DNA of 40,467 bases from Candidatus Corynebacterium faecigallinarum (GCA_019120175.1 DWVP01000010.1:1-40467); one strand, 5' to 3'; numbered from the stretch's first letter, positions 1 through 9,063 are shown. Numbers and translations: made by a program. The notes: generated by a model not told the origin, from the sequence alone.

Positions 1-23
1 CCGCCCACCCAGCCAGACCGAAG

Positions 24-76
24 ACATAGATGCAGAGGTCACTTTTCAGGCCATTTCATGACCTCTCCGTCTATGT
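24..76. repeat. Inverted repeat upstream of tatA
   Basis: Two 17-nt arms at 25-41 (CATAGATGCAGAGGTCA) and 59-75 (TGACCTCTCCGTCTATG) pair over 14 positions with one internal 3-nt mismatch, and the outer A-T pair at 24/76 extends them. The loop is 17 nt. It lies about 70 nt before the tatA start. It could be the terminator of a gene to the left of the window or an operator for the tat operon; there is no clear T-run to decide. Confidence 0.6.
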
Positions 77-147
77 TGCGACGTCACCCGTACCACTCAT
101 CTCTTCACCCGAACCGTTTGTCCCACCTCGAACCTAAGGAGTTCACC

Positions 148-459
148 ATGTTCGCGAACCTCACCGGCGTCCACGCCCTTGTCATCCTTGCCGTCGTCCT
201 GCTGCTCTTCGGCGCAGCGAAGCTCCCCGCCCTCGCCAAGAGTGTCGGCCAGTCCGTCCGGATCCTGAAGGACGAGACCAAAGACAACGCCACCACCACC
301 GGCGCCACCACTGGCACCGCCGCAGCGTCCGACACACCGGTCGTCACCCATGACACCGCCTACGTCGCCCCGTCGCAGGTCCAGGCCCACCCCAACCTCA
401 TCGCCACCACCGCCGCTGGTAGCGCCGTCACCACCGACCAGGCACAGCGGACTGCGTGA
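148..459 (+). CDS. tatA: Sec-independent translocase subunit TatA
   Basis: This 103-residue protein is a TatA-type pore subunit of the twin-arginine translocase, which moves folded proteins across the cytoplasmic membrane. It has the family layout: a short periplasmic start, one transmembrane helix (about residues 5-21, VHALVILAVVLLLFG), the hinge with LPALAKSVGQ and an amphipathic helix ending in a charged KDETKDN stretch, then a long Thr/Ala-rich low-complexity tail. The ATG at 148 is chosen over an in-frame ATG at 58 because AAGGAG stands just before it and the protein then begins at the helix, as TatA proteins do. Its stop overlaps the tatC start by 3 nt, so the two are translationally coupled. 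The family assignment is firm; TatA versus TatE is not separable here. Confidence 0.9.
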   Translation: MFANLTGVHALVILAVVLLLFGAAKLPALAKSVGQSVRILKDETKDNATTTGATTGTAAASDTPVVTHDTAYVAPSQVQAHPNLIATTAAGSAVTTDQAQRTA

Positions 460-1286
460 TCGACATGACCACCACGACCACCGTGTCCACGCAGGACACC
501 AACACAGAGGCACCAACCTCCGACACCACCCGGGAATCCCGGATGCCGTTGTCCGGGCACCTCAGTGAGGCGAAGAAGAGGATCACCCGCTCCGCGCTCG
601 CCTTCGTGGTCGCGGCGGTCATCGCATACGTCCTCTCCGACCAGGTGCTCGACGTGCTCCGCGCCCCGGTGCTTGAGATCGCCGAGAACCGCAACGCCTC
701 CATCAACTACGACAGTCTCACCGGGGCTTTCGACCTGAAACTGAAGATCGCCCTCTACGGCGGCATCGTGCTGTCGTCGCCGGTGTGGATCTACCAACTG
801 CTGGCCTACGCGGCTCCGGCGCTGAGCCGCCGGGAGAAGAAGTACACCTACGGCTTCCTCGGCGCCCTGATCCCGTTGTTCGCCGCCGGCTGTGCTGCCG
901 GAGTCATGATCTTCCCCCGGATGGTGGAGCTGCTGACCAGCTTCGCCGGCACCGAGGACAGCACCATGCTGCAGGCGTCCTACTACGTCGACTTCGTGCT
1001 GAAACTGGTGCTCGCCGCCGGTGTGGCTTTCACTCTGCCGGTGTTCCTGGTGGTGCTGAACCTGTCGGGCGCGCTGTCGGCACGCACCCTGGCGAAGAGT
1101 TGGCGTGGGGCAGTGCTGGGGATCGTGATCTTCAGCGCCCTGGTCACCCCGGCCGCCGATCTGCTGTCCATGTTCCTGCTGGCAGGTCCCATGATCCTGC
1201 TCTACGCCGCAGCACTGCTGATCGCCTGGCTGCATGACCGCCGCCAATCCCGCCGCGCCACCGCCCACGACACCACGAAGGAGTGA
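456..1286 (+). CDS. tatC: Sec-independent translocase subunit TatC
   Basis: This is a 276-residue polytopic membrane protein of TatC type, the subunit that recognises the twin-arginine signal peptide. Six hydrophobic segments are visible. Family landmarks are the N-terminal GHLSEAKKR (usually HLxELRxR, so this copy departs from consensus), the KLKIALYGG...SSPVWIYQ segment, PALSRREKK and a late TPAADLLSM. The GTG at 456 overlaps the tatA stop; an ATG at 465 in the same frame is an alternative start. The extra 25 or so Thr-rich residues before the first helix are longer than usual. It overlaps tatB by 4 nt. The departures from the signal-binding motif suggest an accessory or specialised Tat system, but that is inference. 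Confidence 0.9.
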   Translation: MIDMTTTTTVSTQDTNTEAPTSDTTRESRMPLSGHLSEAKKRITRSALAFVVAAVIAYVLSDQVLDVLRAPVLEIAENRNASINYDSLTGAFDLKLKIALYGGIVLSSPVWIYQLLAYAAPALSRREKKYTYGFLGALIPLFAAGCAAGVMIFPRMVELLTSFAGTEDSTMLQASYYVDFVLKLVLAAGVAFTLPVFLVVLNLSGALSARTLAKSWRGAVLGIVIFSALVTPAADLLSMFLLAGPMILLYAAALLIAWLHDRRQSRRATAHDTTKE

Positions 1287-1873
1287 TCCGGATGTTTGGC
1301 CTGACCTTTGAGAAGATGATCATCATCGGCCTCATCGCCGCGGTGCTCATCGGCCCGCAACGACTACCGATGTACGCGCAGAAACTGTCGGAGCTGATCC
1401 GCACCTTCCGGGCGTTCGCCGAGGCTTCCCGGGTGCGCGCAGAGAGCGAGCTGGGCATGCCGCTGAACACGGCGGAGTGGAACAGCCAGCTCCGGCAGTA
1501 CGATCCGCGTCGGATCGTGCGGGATGCCTGGACGGCATCGCCGCAGGCGGCGACGTCCGGTGCGCAGGACGCTGTGCCGGACGCTACGTCGGACGCAGCG
1601 GCCGCTGATCTCGAGACCGCCAGCACCACAGAGACCGCAGATCCCCCCGAGGTCGAGACCAGGGTGCGCTGGGAGATCGTCGGCGGAACCTCCGGGCATC
1701 CGATCCGCCGCCGTGTCGTCGAGACGGTCCCAGTGACGGTCCCAGTGACGGTCCCAGTGACGGTCCCGGTGGCCGACCCCGCGGCCGACCCCGTCAGCGA
1801 CGTCGATGAGTCAACACCGACCTCGTCGGACGAACATCTCAACGCCCGCCGCACCGTAGACTTGTCCGCATGA
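1283..1873 (+). CDS. tatB: TatB-like translocase subunit
   Basis: This 196-residue protein has a TatB/TatA fold: the N-terminal MFGLTFEKMIIIGLIAAVLIGPQRLP helix and hinge, with the Gly-Pro typical of TatB, then a long amphipathic helix (about residues 30-60) and an extended acidic tail. TatB works with TatC as the receptor for twin-arginine precursors. The GTG at 1283 overlaps the tatC stop; the ATG at 1292 starts directly at the conserved MFGL and may be the true start. A 12-bp unit (acggtcccagtg) is repeated about four times at 1724-1771 and encodes a PVTV repeat in the tail. Its stop overlaps the start of the sensor kinase gene (ATGA). In well-studied Corynebacterium genomes tatB is generally separate from tatAC, so the contiguous order here is notable. 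Confidence 0.82.
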   Translation: MIRMFGLTFEKMIIIGLIAAVLIGPQRLPMYAQKLSELIRTFRAFAEASRVRAESELGMPLNTAEWNSQLRQYDPRRIVRDAWTASPQAATSGAQDAVPDATSDAAAADLETASTTETADPPEVETRVRWEIVGGTSGHPIRRRVVETVPVTVPVTVPVTVPVADPAADPVSDVDESTPTSSDEHLNARRTVDLSA

Positions 1874-3189
1874 CCACTGACGTGACCCTGCCGGAGACGG
1901 AGCGCCCGCGCCGCGTCCCCGCCTGGGCCGTCGACGCCGCCATCGTCGCGGTGATCATCATCGCGACCGCGATCCTCGGACCCCGTCCGTCGGGGGAGCC
2001 CGGTCCGCAGGGCCCGCCCGGCGGCGGCGACGGTGCCGGTGGCTGGGGAGGACGCAACGGCGGGGGAGACACCGGCCTCGACGGACTCGACATCATCGGC
2101 TCCACCGGCATCGGCCACTACAACGTCCACTGGGCGATCGTCCCGGTCACCACCCTGCTGGCCGCGGCCCTGATCCTGCTGCGCCGCCGCTGGCCGGTGC
2201 CCGTCGCTGCCGCCACCCTGGCGATCTACGTCTTCACCGTCCTGCTCGGCGCGCCGGTGATCGGCCCCGGAATCGCGGCGATCGTCGCGTCCTACGTGGT
2301 CGCGGACCGGACGAACCTACGTACCACCCTGTTCGTCGGCGGCGTCGGCACCGGCATCGTCGGTGTGCTCAGCATCGTCTACTCCGAGCAGATGGCGCTG
2401 GACCCGCAGATCTTCCAGATCGCCGCCGGTATCGCCATCGCCTCGGCGCTGGGTGAGAGTGCCAGGTCCCGACGCTCCTTCACGCAGGCGATGACCGAAC
2501 GCGCCGAGCGTGCCGAGCAGACCCGTGAGGCCGAGGCCCGCCGCCAGGTCGCTGAGGAGCGGCTGCGCATCGCCCAGGACCTGCACGACACCGTCGCCCA
2601 CCGGATATCGGTGATCAACCTGCACGCCGGTGTGGCGTCCAGCGCCCTGGAGACCAACCCGGACAAGTCGCGGGAGTCGCTGTCCACGATCCGCACCGCC
2701 GCACGTGAGGTGCTCGGGGAGATCGGCGTGCTGCTGCGTTACCTGCGCGCCGAGGAGGGCGTGGCGGCCGAACACATGCTGCAGCCCGGTATGGCCGAGC
2801 TGAACACGCTGGTCACCACCATGACAGACGCGGGTCTGAATGTCTCCTACGAGACCAATGGTGACCTCAACACCATCGACGAGCTCACCGGACGCGTTGT
2901 CTACCGCGTGGCCCAGGAAGGCCTCACCAACGCCAACAAGCACGGTTCCGGCGGCACCGCGACCTTGCGCATCGAGGTTGGACGCCACGAGGTCACCGTC
3001 GCCGTGTCCAACCCGGTTTCAGGGTCTGCGACCGACCGCAACCAGCCGGACGCCCCGCGCGGCGGACTGGGGCTGACCGGCCTGCGGGAGCGGGTGTCGG
3101 CGATCGGCGGTAGCGTGAGCGCCACCGGGGCGTCCGGTGTCTTCACCCTGAGCGCGACCGTGCCCCTGACCCGAAAGGACCACCAGTGA
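1870..3189 (+). CDS. NarL/DesK-type sensor histidine kinase
   Basis: This is a 439-residue membrane sensor kinase that probably phosphorylates the response regulator encoded next to it. The N-terminal half has about six hydrophobic segments with a Gly/Pro-rich loop near residues 38-70 and no large extracellular domain. A coiled coil rich in Arg/Glu (about 200-230) leads to the HisKA_3 phosphoacceptor motif DLHDTVAHR with His239, followed by an HATPase_c domain with the N-box (EGLTNANKHG) and a G-box (GGLGLTGLRERV). The start ATG lies in an ATGA overlap with the tatB stop, and the 3' end overlaps the regulator gene, so tatA to the regulator read as one transcript. The stimulus is unknown; coupling to Tat genes suggests envelope or export stress. 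Confidence 0.88.
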   Translation: MTTDVTLPETERPRRVPAWAVDAAIVAVIIIATAILGPRPSGEPGPQGPPGGGDGAGGWGGRNGGGDTGLDGLDIIGSTGIGHYNVHWAIVPVTTLLAAALILLRRRWPVPVAAATLAIYVFTVLLGAPVIGPGIAAIVASYVVADRTNLRTTLFVGGVGTGIVGVLSIVYSEQMALDPQIFQIAAGIAIASALGESARSRRSFTQAMTERAERAEQTREAEARRQVAEERLRIAQDLHDTVAHRISVINLHAGVASSALETNPDKSRESLSTIRTAAREVLGEIGVLLRYLRAEEGVAAEHMLQPGMAELNTLVTTMTDAGLNVSYETNGDLNTIDELTGRVVYRVAQEGLTNANKHGSGGTATLRIEVGRHEVTVAVSNPVSGSATDRNQPDAPRGGLGLTGLRERVSAIGGSVSATGASGVFTLSATVPLTRKDHQ

Positions 3190-3902
3190 CCACCGTTCTC
3201 GTCGTCGACGACCAGGTACTGATCCGCCAGGCGGTGGTCGACATCCTGTCGTCCCACCCCGACATCGAGGTCGTCGGGGACGCCTCCGACGGTGCCGAGG
3301 GGGTGACGAAGGCGGCGGCACTGCGTCCGGACGTGGTGTTGATGGACATCCGCATGCCGGTGCTCGACGGCATCGGCGCGACCGAGCAGATCTGTGCCGA
3401 CCCGGGGGCTGACGCAGGGGCCGACGCAGGGGCCGACACCGGGAACGGTGGGACGCACGTGCTGATCCTCACCACCTTCGAGGAGGACGAGTACGTCGTC
3501 GCCGCCTTGCGCGCCGGGGCCAGTGGGTTCATCGGCAAGGGCGCCGAACCCGAGGAGATCGTGGACGCGGTGCTGGCGGTGGACGCCGGAGAGTCGCTGC
3601 TGTCGCCGGCGGCGACGAAGAGCCTGATCACCCGGTACGTCGCCACCCCGGAGGTCGCTGTGGGCCACGAGGTCTCTGCGGATGTCGCGGAGAAGCTGGG
3701 GTGGCTGACCGAGCGGGAGCTGGAGGTGCTGGTCGAGGTCGGTCGGGGCAAGTCGAACCAGGAGATCGCCGAGGCGTTCTTCATCTCCCCGCACACGGCG
3801 AAGACGCACGTCAACCGGATCATGTCGAAGGTCAACGCCCACGACCGGGCGCAGCTGGTGATCCTGGCCTACGAGGGTGGGCTGCTGGTGCCGGGGGAGT
3901 AG
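3186..3902 (+). CDS. LuxR/NarL-family response regulator
   Basis: This 238-residue regulator has an N-terminal receiver domain with the acidic pair VDDQ and the phosphoacceptor Asp54 (VVLMDIRMP), Thr in TTFEE and Lys in IGKGAE, and a C-terminal GerE/LuxR helix-turn-helix (LTERELEVLVEVGRGKSNQEI). The GTG start overlaps the stop of the upstream kinase, so it is the natural partner. An insert GADAGADAGADTG, encoded by a short repeat at about 3401-3443, lies inside the receiver domain just after the phosphorylation site, in a loop that is normally short. Target genes are unknown; the tat operon itself is an obvious candidate by position. Confidence 0.9.
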   Translation: MTTVLVVDDQVLIRQAVVDILSSHPDIEVVGDASDGAEGVTKAAALRPDVVLMDIRMPVLDGIGATEQICADPGADAGADAGADTGNGGTHVLILTTFEEDEYVVAALRAGASGFIGKGAEPEEIVDAVLAVDAGESLLSPAATKSLITRYVATPEVAVGHEVSADVAEKLGWLTERELEVLVEVGRGKSNQEIAEAFFISPHTAKTHVNRIMSKVNAHDRAQLVILAYEGGLLVPGE

Positions 3903-4008
3903 GTGGTTTCCAGGTGAGGCAACACGTGGTTAATGGTCAGAATGTGTGTCTACTGCGGGCGTGCCACCGGCCTGCCCGTAAAAAGCGCAGATTCTGTCGT
4001 ACAACCCT

Positions 4009-4044
4009 GAAACCCCCTCCCCGGCGGTGGCCGGGAAGGGGTTC
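4009..4044. terminator. GC-rich hairpin between regulator gene and tRNA-Gly
   Basis: A strong imperfect hairpin pairs AACCCC...TCCCCGGC with GCCGGGAAGGGGTT around a 3-4 nt loop. It lies 3' of both convergent transcripts: the regulator gene (+) and tRNA-Gly (-). On the - strand it is followed by a short T-rich stretch. It probably ends the tRNA transcript and may serve both directions. Confidence 0.65.
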
Positions 4045-4049
4045 TTATA

Positions 4050-4123
4050 TGGAGCCGATGACGGGAATCGAACCCGCGTATTCAGCTTGGGAAGCTGATG
4101 TTCTACCATTGAACTACATCGGC
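4050..4123 (-). tRNA. tRNA-Gly, anticodon CCC, CCA encoded
   Basis: Read on the - strand, the 7-bp acceptor stem GCCGATG/CATCGGC closes the molecule, with discriminator T and an encoded CCA (4050-4052). The anticodon stem TCAGC/GCTGA holds the loop TTCCCAA, giving anticodon CCC, which reads GGG glycine codons. The T arm CGGGTTCGATTCCCG is canonical. The D arm is short (GTTCAATGGTAGAAC), as is usual for tRNA-Gly. Confidence 0.95.
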
Positions 4124-4277
4124 AGGGGCACCGATGAGGTGCTCCGAGAGAGACTCTAACACACCACCGCCAGCGCTCGACGCATCGACCGGTCGATCAG
4201 CAACCGGGCAGGTCACGGCCGTAGCAAGCGCATCACCTCGGCAAGCTCACAGGTCGCCTGGCTAAGGTGGATTCGCG

Positions 4278-6152
4278 ATGACACCACTGCGCGCCACCAC
4301 ACAGAACGGCACCCACCCACGCCCCCTCCTCGTCCGCGAGCACTGGACCTCCCTCGACGGTCCCTGGCGCTTCGCCTACGACGACAAGGACGTTGGACGC
4401 CGCGAGCATTGGCATGCCCCGGAAAAATCCCACCGGTTCGACCGCGAGATCCTGGTGCCGTTCGTCCCCGAATCTGCAGCCTCCGGCATCGGCGACGCCG
4501 GCTACCACCAGGTCGTCTGGTACCGGCGGGAGCTTGAGTTGGATGCAGCGTTGGACGCCGACGCCGCCGCAGCGTCCGACCCTGACCGCCGACTCCTGCT
4601 GCACTTCGGTGCCGTCGACCATTCCGCGGACGTTTGGGTCGACGGACAGCACGTCGGCTCGCACCGCGGCGGCCAGACCGCGTTCACACTCGACATCACC
4701 GACGCGCTGGATGACGGCACCCACCACAAGCTCGTCGTCCGCGCCGAGGACGACCCCATCCAGAGTGAGTACCCGCGCGGCAAGCAGGACTGGAAGCCTG
4801 AACCTCACGGCATCTGGTACCAGCGCAGCACCGGCATCTGGCGCAGCGTCTGGCTGGAGGAGGTTCCGGCCACCCACATCATCGACTCGACCTGGACCTA
4901 CGATCCCGTGCATGGTCGCGTCGACTTCGAGGTGGAGCTCAGCCGGACGCCACGGGAGGACACCGAGCTGCGGCTGACCCTGCGCTCGGGTGAGGAGATC
5001 CTCGGGAGGCTCAGCACAGGAGCGTCCAACGACCTGGTCCGCGGCACCGTCGACCTGCCGACCCTGCGCAACACGCTCCACCGCGAGGCCTACCTGTGGA
5101 GCCCGGAGAACCCGAACCTCGTCGACATCGGACTCGAACTCGTCGTCGCCGATGATGTCACCGACCACGCCGCCACCTACTGCGGACTACGCACCGTCGG
5201 CGTCGACCGCGGACACTTCCTGCTCAACGACCACCCCTACTACGTCCGCTCCGTCCTGGAACAGGGCTACTGGACCGACAGCCACTTCACCGCAACGACC
5301 GTCGACACCTACCGCGAAGAAGTCGAGGTCATCCGAGAACTCGGATTCAACGCGGTGCGCGTCCACCAGAAGACCGAGGACCCACGCTTCCACTACTGGG
5401 CTGACCGCCTCGGGCTGCTGGTGTGGGGTGAGACCGCCTCACCCTACGCCTTCAGCACTCGCGGGGCAGCGGCGCTGACCAGCGAATGGGCGGAGATCGT
5501 GAGGCAGTACCGCGGCCATCCCTCCATCGTCACCTGGGTTCCGGTCAACGAAAGCTGGGGTGTCACCGACCTCGCCCACGCGCCCGAGCAGCGCTCGCTC
5601 GTCGCCGCGCTGGCCGCGCTGACCCGAGCCCTCGATCCGCATCGTCCCGTGGTCGGCAACGACGGCTGGGAACACAGCGGCGGTGACAGCGGCAGCGACA
5701 TCGTCGGCGTCCACGACTACACCACCGACGCTGCGGCTCTGAGGAAGAACTGGAACGACCCCGCGCGGACGGACGAGCTGCTCCGGTCCTTCGCGCCGAA
5801 CGGTCGTCGCGTCCTACTGTCGTCGGACACGGGTCGGGACGCCGCACCCGCCGACGCCCCGCTCATGGTCACCGAGTTCGGTGGCATCGCCCACATCGGC
5901 GAGGACGGCGAGGACGGCGAGGACGGCGGAGACGGCGACGCCGGGACCTGGGGGTACGCCACCGTCGGCTCGTCCGAGGCCTACGAGCAACTCCTCAGCG
6001 ACCTGTTCGCGGCCATCCGCTCCAGCGACCGCCTCGCGGGCTTCTGCTATACGCAGCTCACCGACACACTGCAGGAAGCCAACGGTCTGTTGCGGGCAGA
6101 TCGTTCACCGAAGCTACCGGTCGAGACCTTACGGCGGATCATCGCCGGGTAG
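4278..6152 (+). CDS. Family 2 glycoside hydrolase (beta-galactosidase/beta-glucuronidase type)
   Basis: This 624-residue protein has the family GH2 layout: an N-terminal jelly-roll sugar-binding domain (about 10-190), an immunoglobulin-like domain (about 200-300) and a TIM barrel. The acid/base is Glu425 in PVNESWG and the nucleophile is Glu533 in MVTEFGG. The motif [16 protein letters not shown] at the barrel entrance is typical of the family. No signal peptide is present, so it should act in the cytoplasm on an imported glycoside. Start: ATG at 4278 with AAGGTGG upstream. An acidic [14 protein letters not shown] repeat (about 5897-5941) sits in the loop after the nucleophile. Substrate (beta-galactoside, glucuronide or mannoside) cannot be decided from motifs. 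No transporter or regulator lies beside it, and it is followed 10 nt later by dcd. Confidence 0.85.
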   Translation: MTPLRATTQNGTHPRPLLVREHWTSLDGPWRFAYDDKDVGRREHWHAPEKSHRFDREILVPFVPESAASGIGDAGYHQVVWYRRELELDAALDADAAAASDPDRRLLLHFGAVDHSADVWVDGQHVGSHRGGQTAFTLDITDALDDGTHHKLVVRAEDDPIQSEYPRGKQDWKPEPHGIWYQRSTGIWRSVWLEEVPATHIIDSTWTYDPVHGRVDFEVELSRTPREDTELRLTLRSGEEILGRLSTGASNDLVRGTVDLPTLRNTLHREAYLWSPENPNLVDIGLELVVADDVTDHAATYCGLRTVGVDRGHFLLNDHPYYVRSVLEQGYWTDSHFTATTVDTYREEVEVIRELGFNAVRVHQKTEDPRFHYWADRLGLLVWGETASPYAFSTRGAAALTSEWAEIVRQYRGHPSIVTWVPVNESWGVTDLAHAPEQRSLVAALAALTRALDPHRPVVGNDGWEHSGGDSGSDIVGVHDYTTDAAALRKNWNDPARTDELLRSFAPNGRRVLLSSDTGRDAAPADAPLMVTEFGGIAHIGEDGEDGEDGGDGDAGTWGYATVGSSEAYEQLLSDLFAAIRSSDRLAGFCYTQLTDTLQEANGLLRADRSPKLPVETLRRIIAG

Positions 6153-6162
6153 AGTAAGTGCC

Positions 6163-6774
6163 GTGCTTCTATCCGATCGAGACATCCGCGCCGCACTCGA
6201 CTCCGGCGACCTCGCCCTGGACCCGTACGACCCCGATCTCGTGCAGCCGTCCAGCATCGACGTGCGCCTCGACCGCTACTTCCGGGTCTTCAACAACTCG
6301 AAGTACACCCACATCGACCCGCGCCAGCCGCAGGAGGACCTCACCACGCTGGTCGAGGTCGGCGACGGTTCCGGTGAAGACGATGTCCCGGTCGTGGAGG
6401 GCGGGGTCTCCACCGACGCCTTCATCCTGCACCCCGGCGAGTTCGTCCTCGGCTCCACCCTGGAGTTCGTCACCGTGCCGGACAACCTCGCCGCCCGGCT
6501 GGAGGGAAAGTCCTCATTGGGACGTCTCGGTCTGCTGACCCATTCCACTGCCGGCTTCGTCGACCCCGGCTTCAACGGTCACATCACCCTGGAGCTGTCG
6601 AATACCGCCAACCTGCCGATCGCCCTGTACCCCGGAATGAAGATCGGCCAGCTCGCGCTGTTCGGGCTGAGCAGTGCCGCCGAATCTCCCTACGGCTCCG
6701 GGCCCCTGGGGTCGAAGTACCAGGGGCAGCGCGGACCGACGCCGTCGAAGGCGTACCTGAACTTCCGGCGGTAG
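6163..6774 (+). CDS. dcd: dCTP deaminase, probably also dUTPase
   Basis: This 203-residue protein belongs to the Dcd/Dut family, which converts dCTP to dUTP (or directly to dUMP) for thymidylate synthesis. The catalytic Ser117 and Arg121 (GKSSLGR) and Glu144 (TLELSN) are present, at a constant offset of six from the E. coli enzyme. The segment [12 protein letters not shown] has Gly where the monofunctional E. coli enzyme has His, as in the bifunctional mycobacterial dCTP deaminase-dUTPase, so dUMP formation is likely (inference). An acidic insert (GDGSGEDD, about residue 70) makes it longer than the usual 188-193 residues. The GTG at 6163 is the start that gives the canonical [10 protein letters not shown]-terminus. 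It lies 10 nt after the GH2 gene. Confidence 0.93.
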   Translation: MLLSDRDIRAALDSGDLALDPYDPDLVQPSSIDVRLDRYFRVFNNSKYTHIDPRQPQEDLTTLVEVGDGSGEDDVPVVEGGVSTDAFILHPGEFVLGSTLEFVTVPDNLAARLEGKSSLGRLGLLTHSTAGFVDPGFNGHITLELSNTANLPIALYPGMKIGQLALFGLSSAAESPYGSGPLGSKYQGQRGPTPSKAYLNFRR

Positions 6775-6825
6775 TGGCGCCGCTGCGTCCTGCCGTCCCG
6801 ATGCGGCAACCCCCGCATACAGTTC

Positions 6826-6860
6826 GCCCCCGGTCTGCGTCCAGGACGCTGGCCGGGGGC
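6826..6860 (+). terminator. Hairpin downstream of dcd
   Basis: The arms GCCCCCGG (6826-6833) and CCGGGGGC (6853-6860) enclose a second stem GCGTCC/GGACGC, giving a long GC-rich hairpin 51 nt after the dcd stop. No T-run follows, so its strength as an intrinsic terminator is uncertain. Confidence 0.6.
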
Positions 6861-7161
6861 TCACTGCTGACGTTTCAAGAGGAGAATGCTCAGCTACCGT
6901 ATGTCGGTCCTTCCGTGGGGAACGGGTTTCACCATGATCGTTGCGTTGACTCCGGGGTTCTCCGGAGGCGCTGGCATTTAATCTACGGAGCACTCCTTGG
7001 AGAACCATGGCAGCCCGCTGGAGTGTCTCTGCATCGTCGGTGGGGATCTGCCGGGTACGTGGTCGGGGAGCTAAGCGTTACAGATCGCTGGTTTCGTTGG
7101 CGGCGGAACCGCTAATCCGTAACGATTGGCTCCCGTCTGGCACCTCTGAGTCCGGCTCCCG
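6861..7161. other. Gap between dcd and the alpha/beta hydrolase; possible 31-residue ORF
   Basis: No conserved gene is recognised. A small + strand frame at 6886-6981 (31 codons, start MLSYRMSVLPWG, stop TAA) is preceded by AAGAGGAGA at good spacing, and a further ATG at 7007 is preceded by TTGGAGAA. The first could be a real small protein; the second runs into the antisense of the next gene and is unlikely. A short CTCCGG/CCGGAG inverted repeat lies near 6949-6966. Confidence 0.3.
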
Positions 7162-9063
7162 TCAGGAGCGCGACAGCAGCGGGATGAGCTCCTCGGTCTT
7201 CTCGTCCGTCCACCCGTCCGGCTCCAGGACCTCCGCCCACGCCACCGGGATCCCGGAAACGTAGTTGTGGCCGTGACCGTCCGGAACGTCCAGCGACACA
7301 GCCATGTCTGCCGACACCTGCAGGAAGGAGATGAACGGCAGCCAGGTCATGTCGGGCGTGCCGCGTCCAGTCGGCTCCTCCATCCAGTCCGGCCGCTCCA
7401 GGATCAGGTCGGGAGACCAGAAGGTGATCGGATCCGAGGAATGCTGCAGGTAGACCGTCCGCGGTCTGTCCCATTCGGCGTCAGGGTGCTCCTCGGCAAA
7501 CTCCGCCAGGTCCTCCGCGTCCGACATGAAGCGCACGCTCTCGCCACCCTCGTACACCGGCAGCCGCTGGCGCGAGCCGGGATCACGGTGCGTGGTCATC
7601 TCCTGCCACAGCTCATTGTTGAACGTCGGGCCGACGAACAGCGCACCGTCGGTACGGGCCGACAGCGTCGGCACCGTGCCGAATGCGGCCTCGGCGCCGA
7701 AGGACCCCAGGGACTCACCGAAGACGACCACCTCAGGACGCTTCCGCTCCGGAAGTTCCTGCACCTTGGCGTCCACCGCCTCGAACAGCGCGACCCCGGC
7801 CTGCCGGGCGCGCTCACTGTCCACCAGGAACGACAGCCAGCTGGGCAGGTAGGAGTACTGCATCGACACCGTCGCCACGTCGCCGTTGTACATGTACTCC
7901 AGGGAGGAGACGGTGGCCTGGTTGATCCAGCCGGAGCCTGTCGCCGAGCCGATGGCGATGACTTCGCGGTCCAGCCCGCCGGCGCGCACCAGTTCCTCGG
8001 CAGCGAGTTCGGCATTCTCCCGCAGGTCGGCATCGGCGTCCGCCATGCCCACGAAGGCGCGCACCGGTTCGGTGGCCTCCGAGCCGTTGAAGTCCTCCAA
8101 CTCCTCGGTGGTGGGCCCCTTGGCGACGAAGGAGCGGCCCTCCCGGCCCAGCGACTCCCAGGACACCAGCGAGTCGGTGCTGCCGGAGCGACTCTCGGAG
8201 GTCGGACGCTCCGTCCCCTTCTTTGTGTCGGTGTTCGTCGCGGCGAACACGGTGTTGAGCGCCCGCATGGAGTTGGTGGCGATGACACCGTTGGCCAGGA
8301 ACATGGTGAGCACCACCATCAGCGCGCCAGCAGTCACCGCGGAGATCCGCGGCGGGACGATGCGGTTCAACCAGCGGAAGATCGTGCGGGTCATCAGGCC
8401 CCAGCCCTGTCCGATGAGCATCAGCATGGCGAAGACCAGGATCGCCACCAGCGGCACGACGATGTACACACTCCAGCCCAGCGGGTCGACGTCGACCATT
8501 TCGCGGACCTCGTTCTGCCACATCCGGAAGCGGCGCAGCATGACGATGGAGCCGACGGCCGCGATGACACCCAGCGGCCCCCACCAGAGCCAACTGTGGT
8601 TGCGTTCGTTGATCCTGCGCTTCTCCTTCGACAGCATGAACCAGAACAGCCAGGACGCCGCCACCCCCAGCATGTAGCCCAGCGCCGCGGCCGCGCCACT
8701 GACTAGGCCCTGGAACACCGCGCCGCGGGGCAGCAGTGAGGAGGACATGGAGAGGAAGAGGAAGGCCGTTGCGGTGAGCATGCCGGTGAAGCTCAGCCGC
8801 ATCCGGTAGCGGTTGAGCAGCGGCCCCCAGGCGATGTCGAAGATTGGTTCGGGGCGGTCGTTCTTCTTTGCGGAGGTGTCGGACGCGTCGGACGCGTCGG
8901 ACGTGTCGGACGTGTCCGATGCGTCCCGGTCGTCCAACGCGACATTCCTGTCCTCACCGCGGTCGTCACCGCGATGGTCGCTGTCCCGGTAGTCCCCCTG
9001 GTGGTCGGGGAACAGTCCGTCCTGCGTGGAGTCCTCGGGGGTCTCGTCGCCTCGCCTCGTCAT
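7162..9063 (-). CDS. Membrane alpha/beta-hydrolase family protein (Abhydrolase_9 type)
   Basis: This 633-residue protein has an N-terminal membrane domain with about five hydrophobic segments (about residues 90-265) and a C-terminal alpha/beta-hydrolase domain. The nucleophile elbow is VVFGESLGSFG with Ser451, and conserved stretches such as GSGWINQATV and LQHSSDPITFW match the actinobacterial membrane hydrolase family (Abhydrolase_9 with its N-terminal domain). The substrate is unknown; an envelope lipid is plausible. The hydrophilic N-terminus carries a Ser-Asp-Thr/Ala repeat encoded by a gtcggacg-type repeat at 8876-8933. The start is uncertain: the ATG at 9063 (MTRRGDETPE) is preferred, the ATG at 9096 is possible, and neither has a clear ribosome binding site. 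It is divergent from the UDP-glucose dehydrogenase gene. Confidence 0.85.
   Translation of the reverse strand: MTRRGDETPEDSTQDGLFPDHQGDYRDSDHRGDDRGEDRNVALDDRDASDTSDTSDASDASDTSAKKNDRPEPIFDIAWGPLLNRYRMRLSFTGMLTATAFLFLSMSSSLLPRGAVFQGLVSGAAAALGYMLGVAASWLFWFMLSKEKRRINERNHSWLWWGPLGVIAAVGSIVMLRRFRMWQNEVREMVDVDPLGWSVYIVVPLVAILVFAMLMLIGQGWGLMTRTIFRWLNRIVPPRISAVTAGALMVVLTMFLANGVIATNSMRALNTVFAATNTDTKKGTERPTSESRSGSTDSLVSWESLGREGRSFVAKGPTTEELEDFNGSEATEPVRAFVGMADADADLRENAELAAEELVRAGGLDREVIAIGSATGSGWINQATVSSLEYMYNGDVATVSMQYSYLPSWLSFLVDSERARQAGVALFEAVDAKVQELPERKRPEVVVFGESLGSFGAEAAFGTVPTLSARTDGALFVGPTFNNELWQEMTTHRDPGSRQRLPVYEGGESVRFMSDAEDLAEFAEEHPDAEWDRPRTVYLQHSSDPITFWSPDLILERPDWMEEPTGRGTPDMTWLPFISFLQVSADMAVSLDVPDGHGHNYVSGIPVAWAEVLEPDGWTDEKTEELIPLLSRS

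Noticed and set aside
360..1268. Long - strand frame opposite tatC
   Set aside because: Opposite a clear TatC; its product is Gln/His/Gly-biased without any conserved pattern.
7007..7264. 85-codon + strand frame after dcd
   Set aside because: More than half overlaps the 3' end of the alpha/beta-hydrolase gene on the other strand and its product is Ser/Arg-biased.
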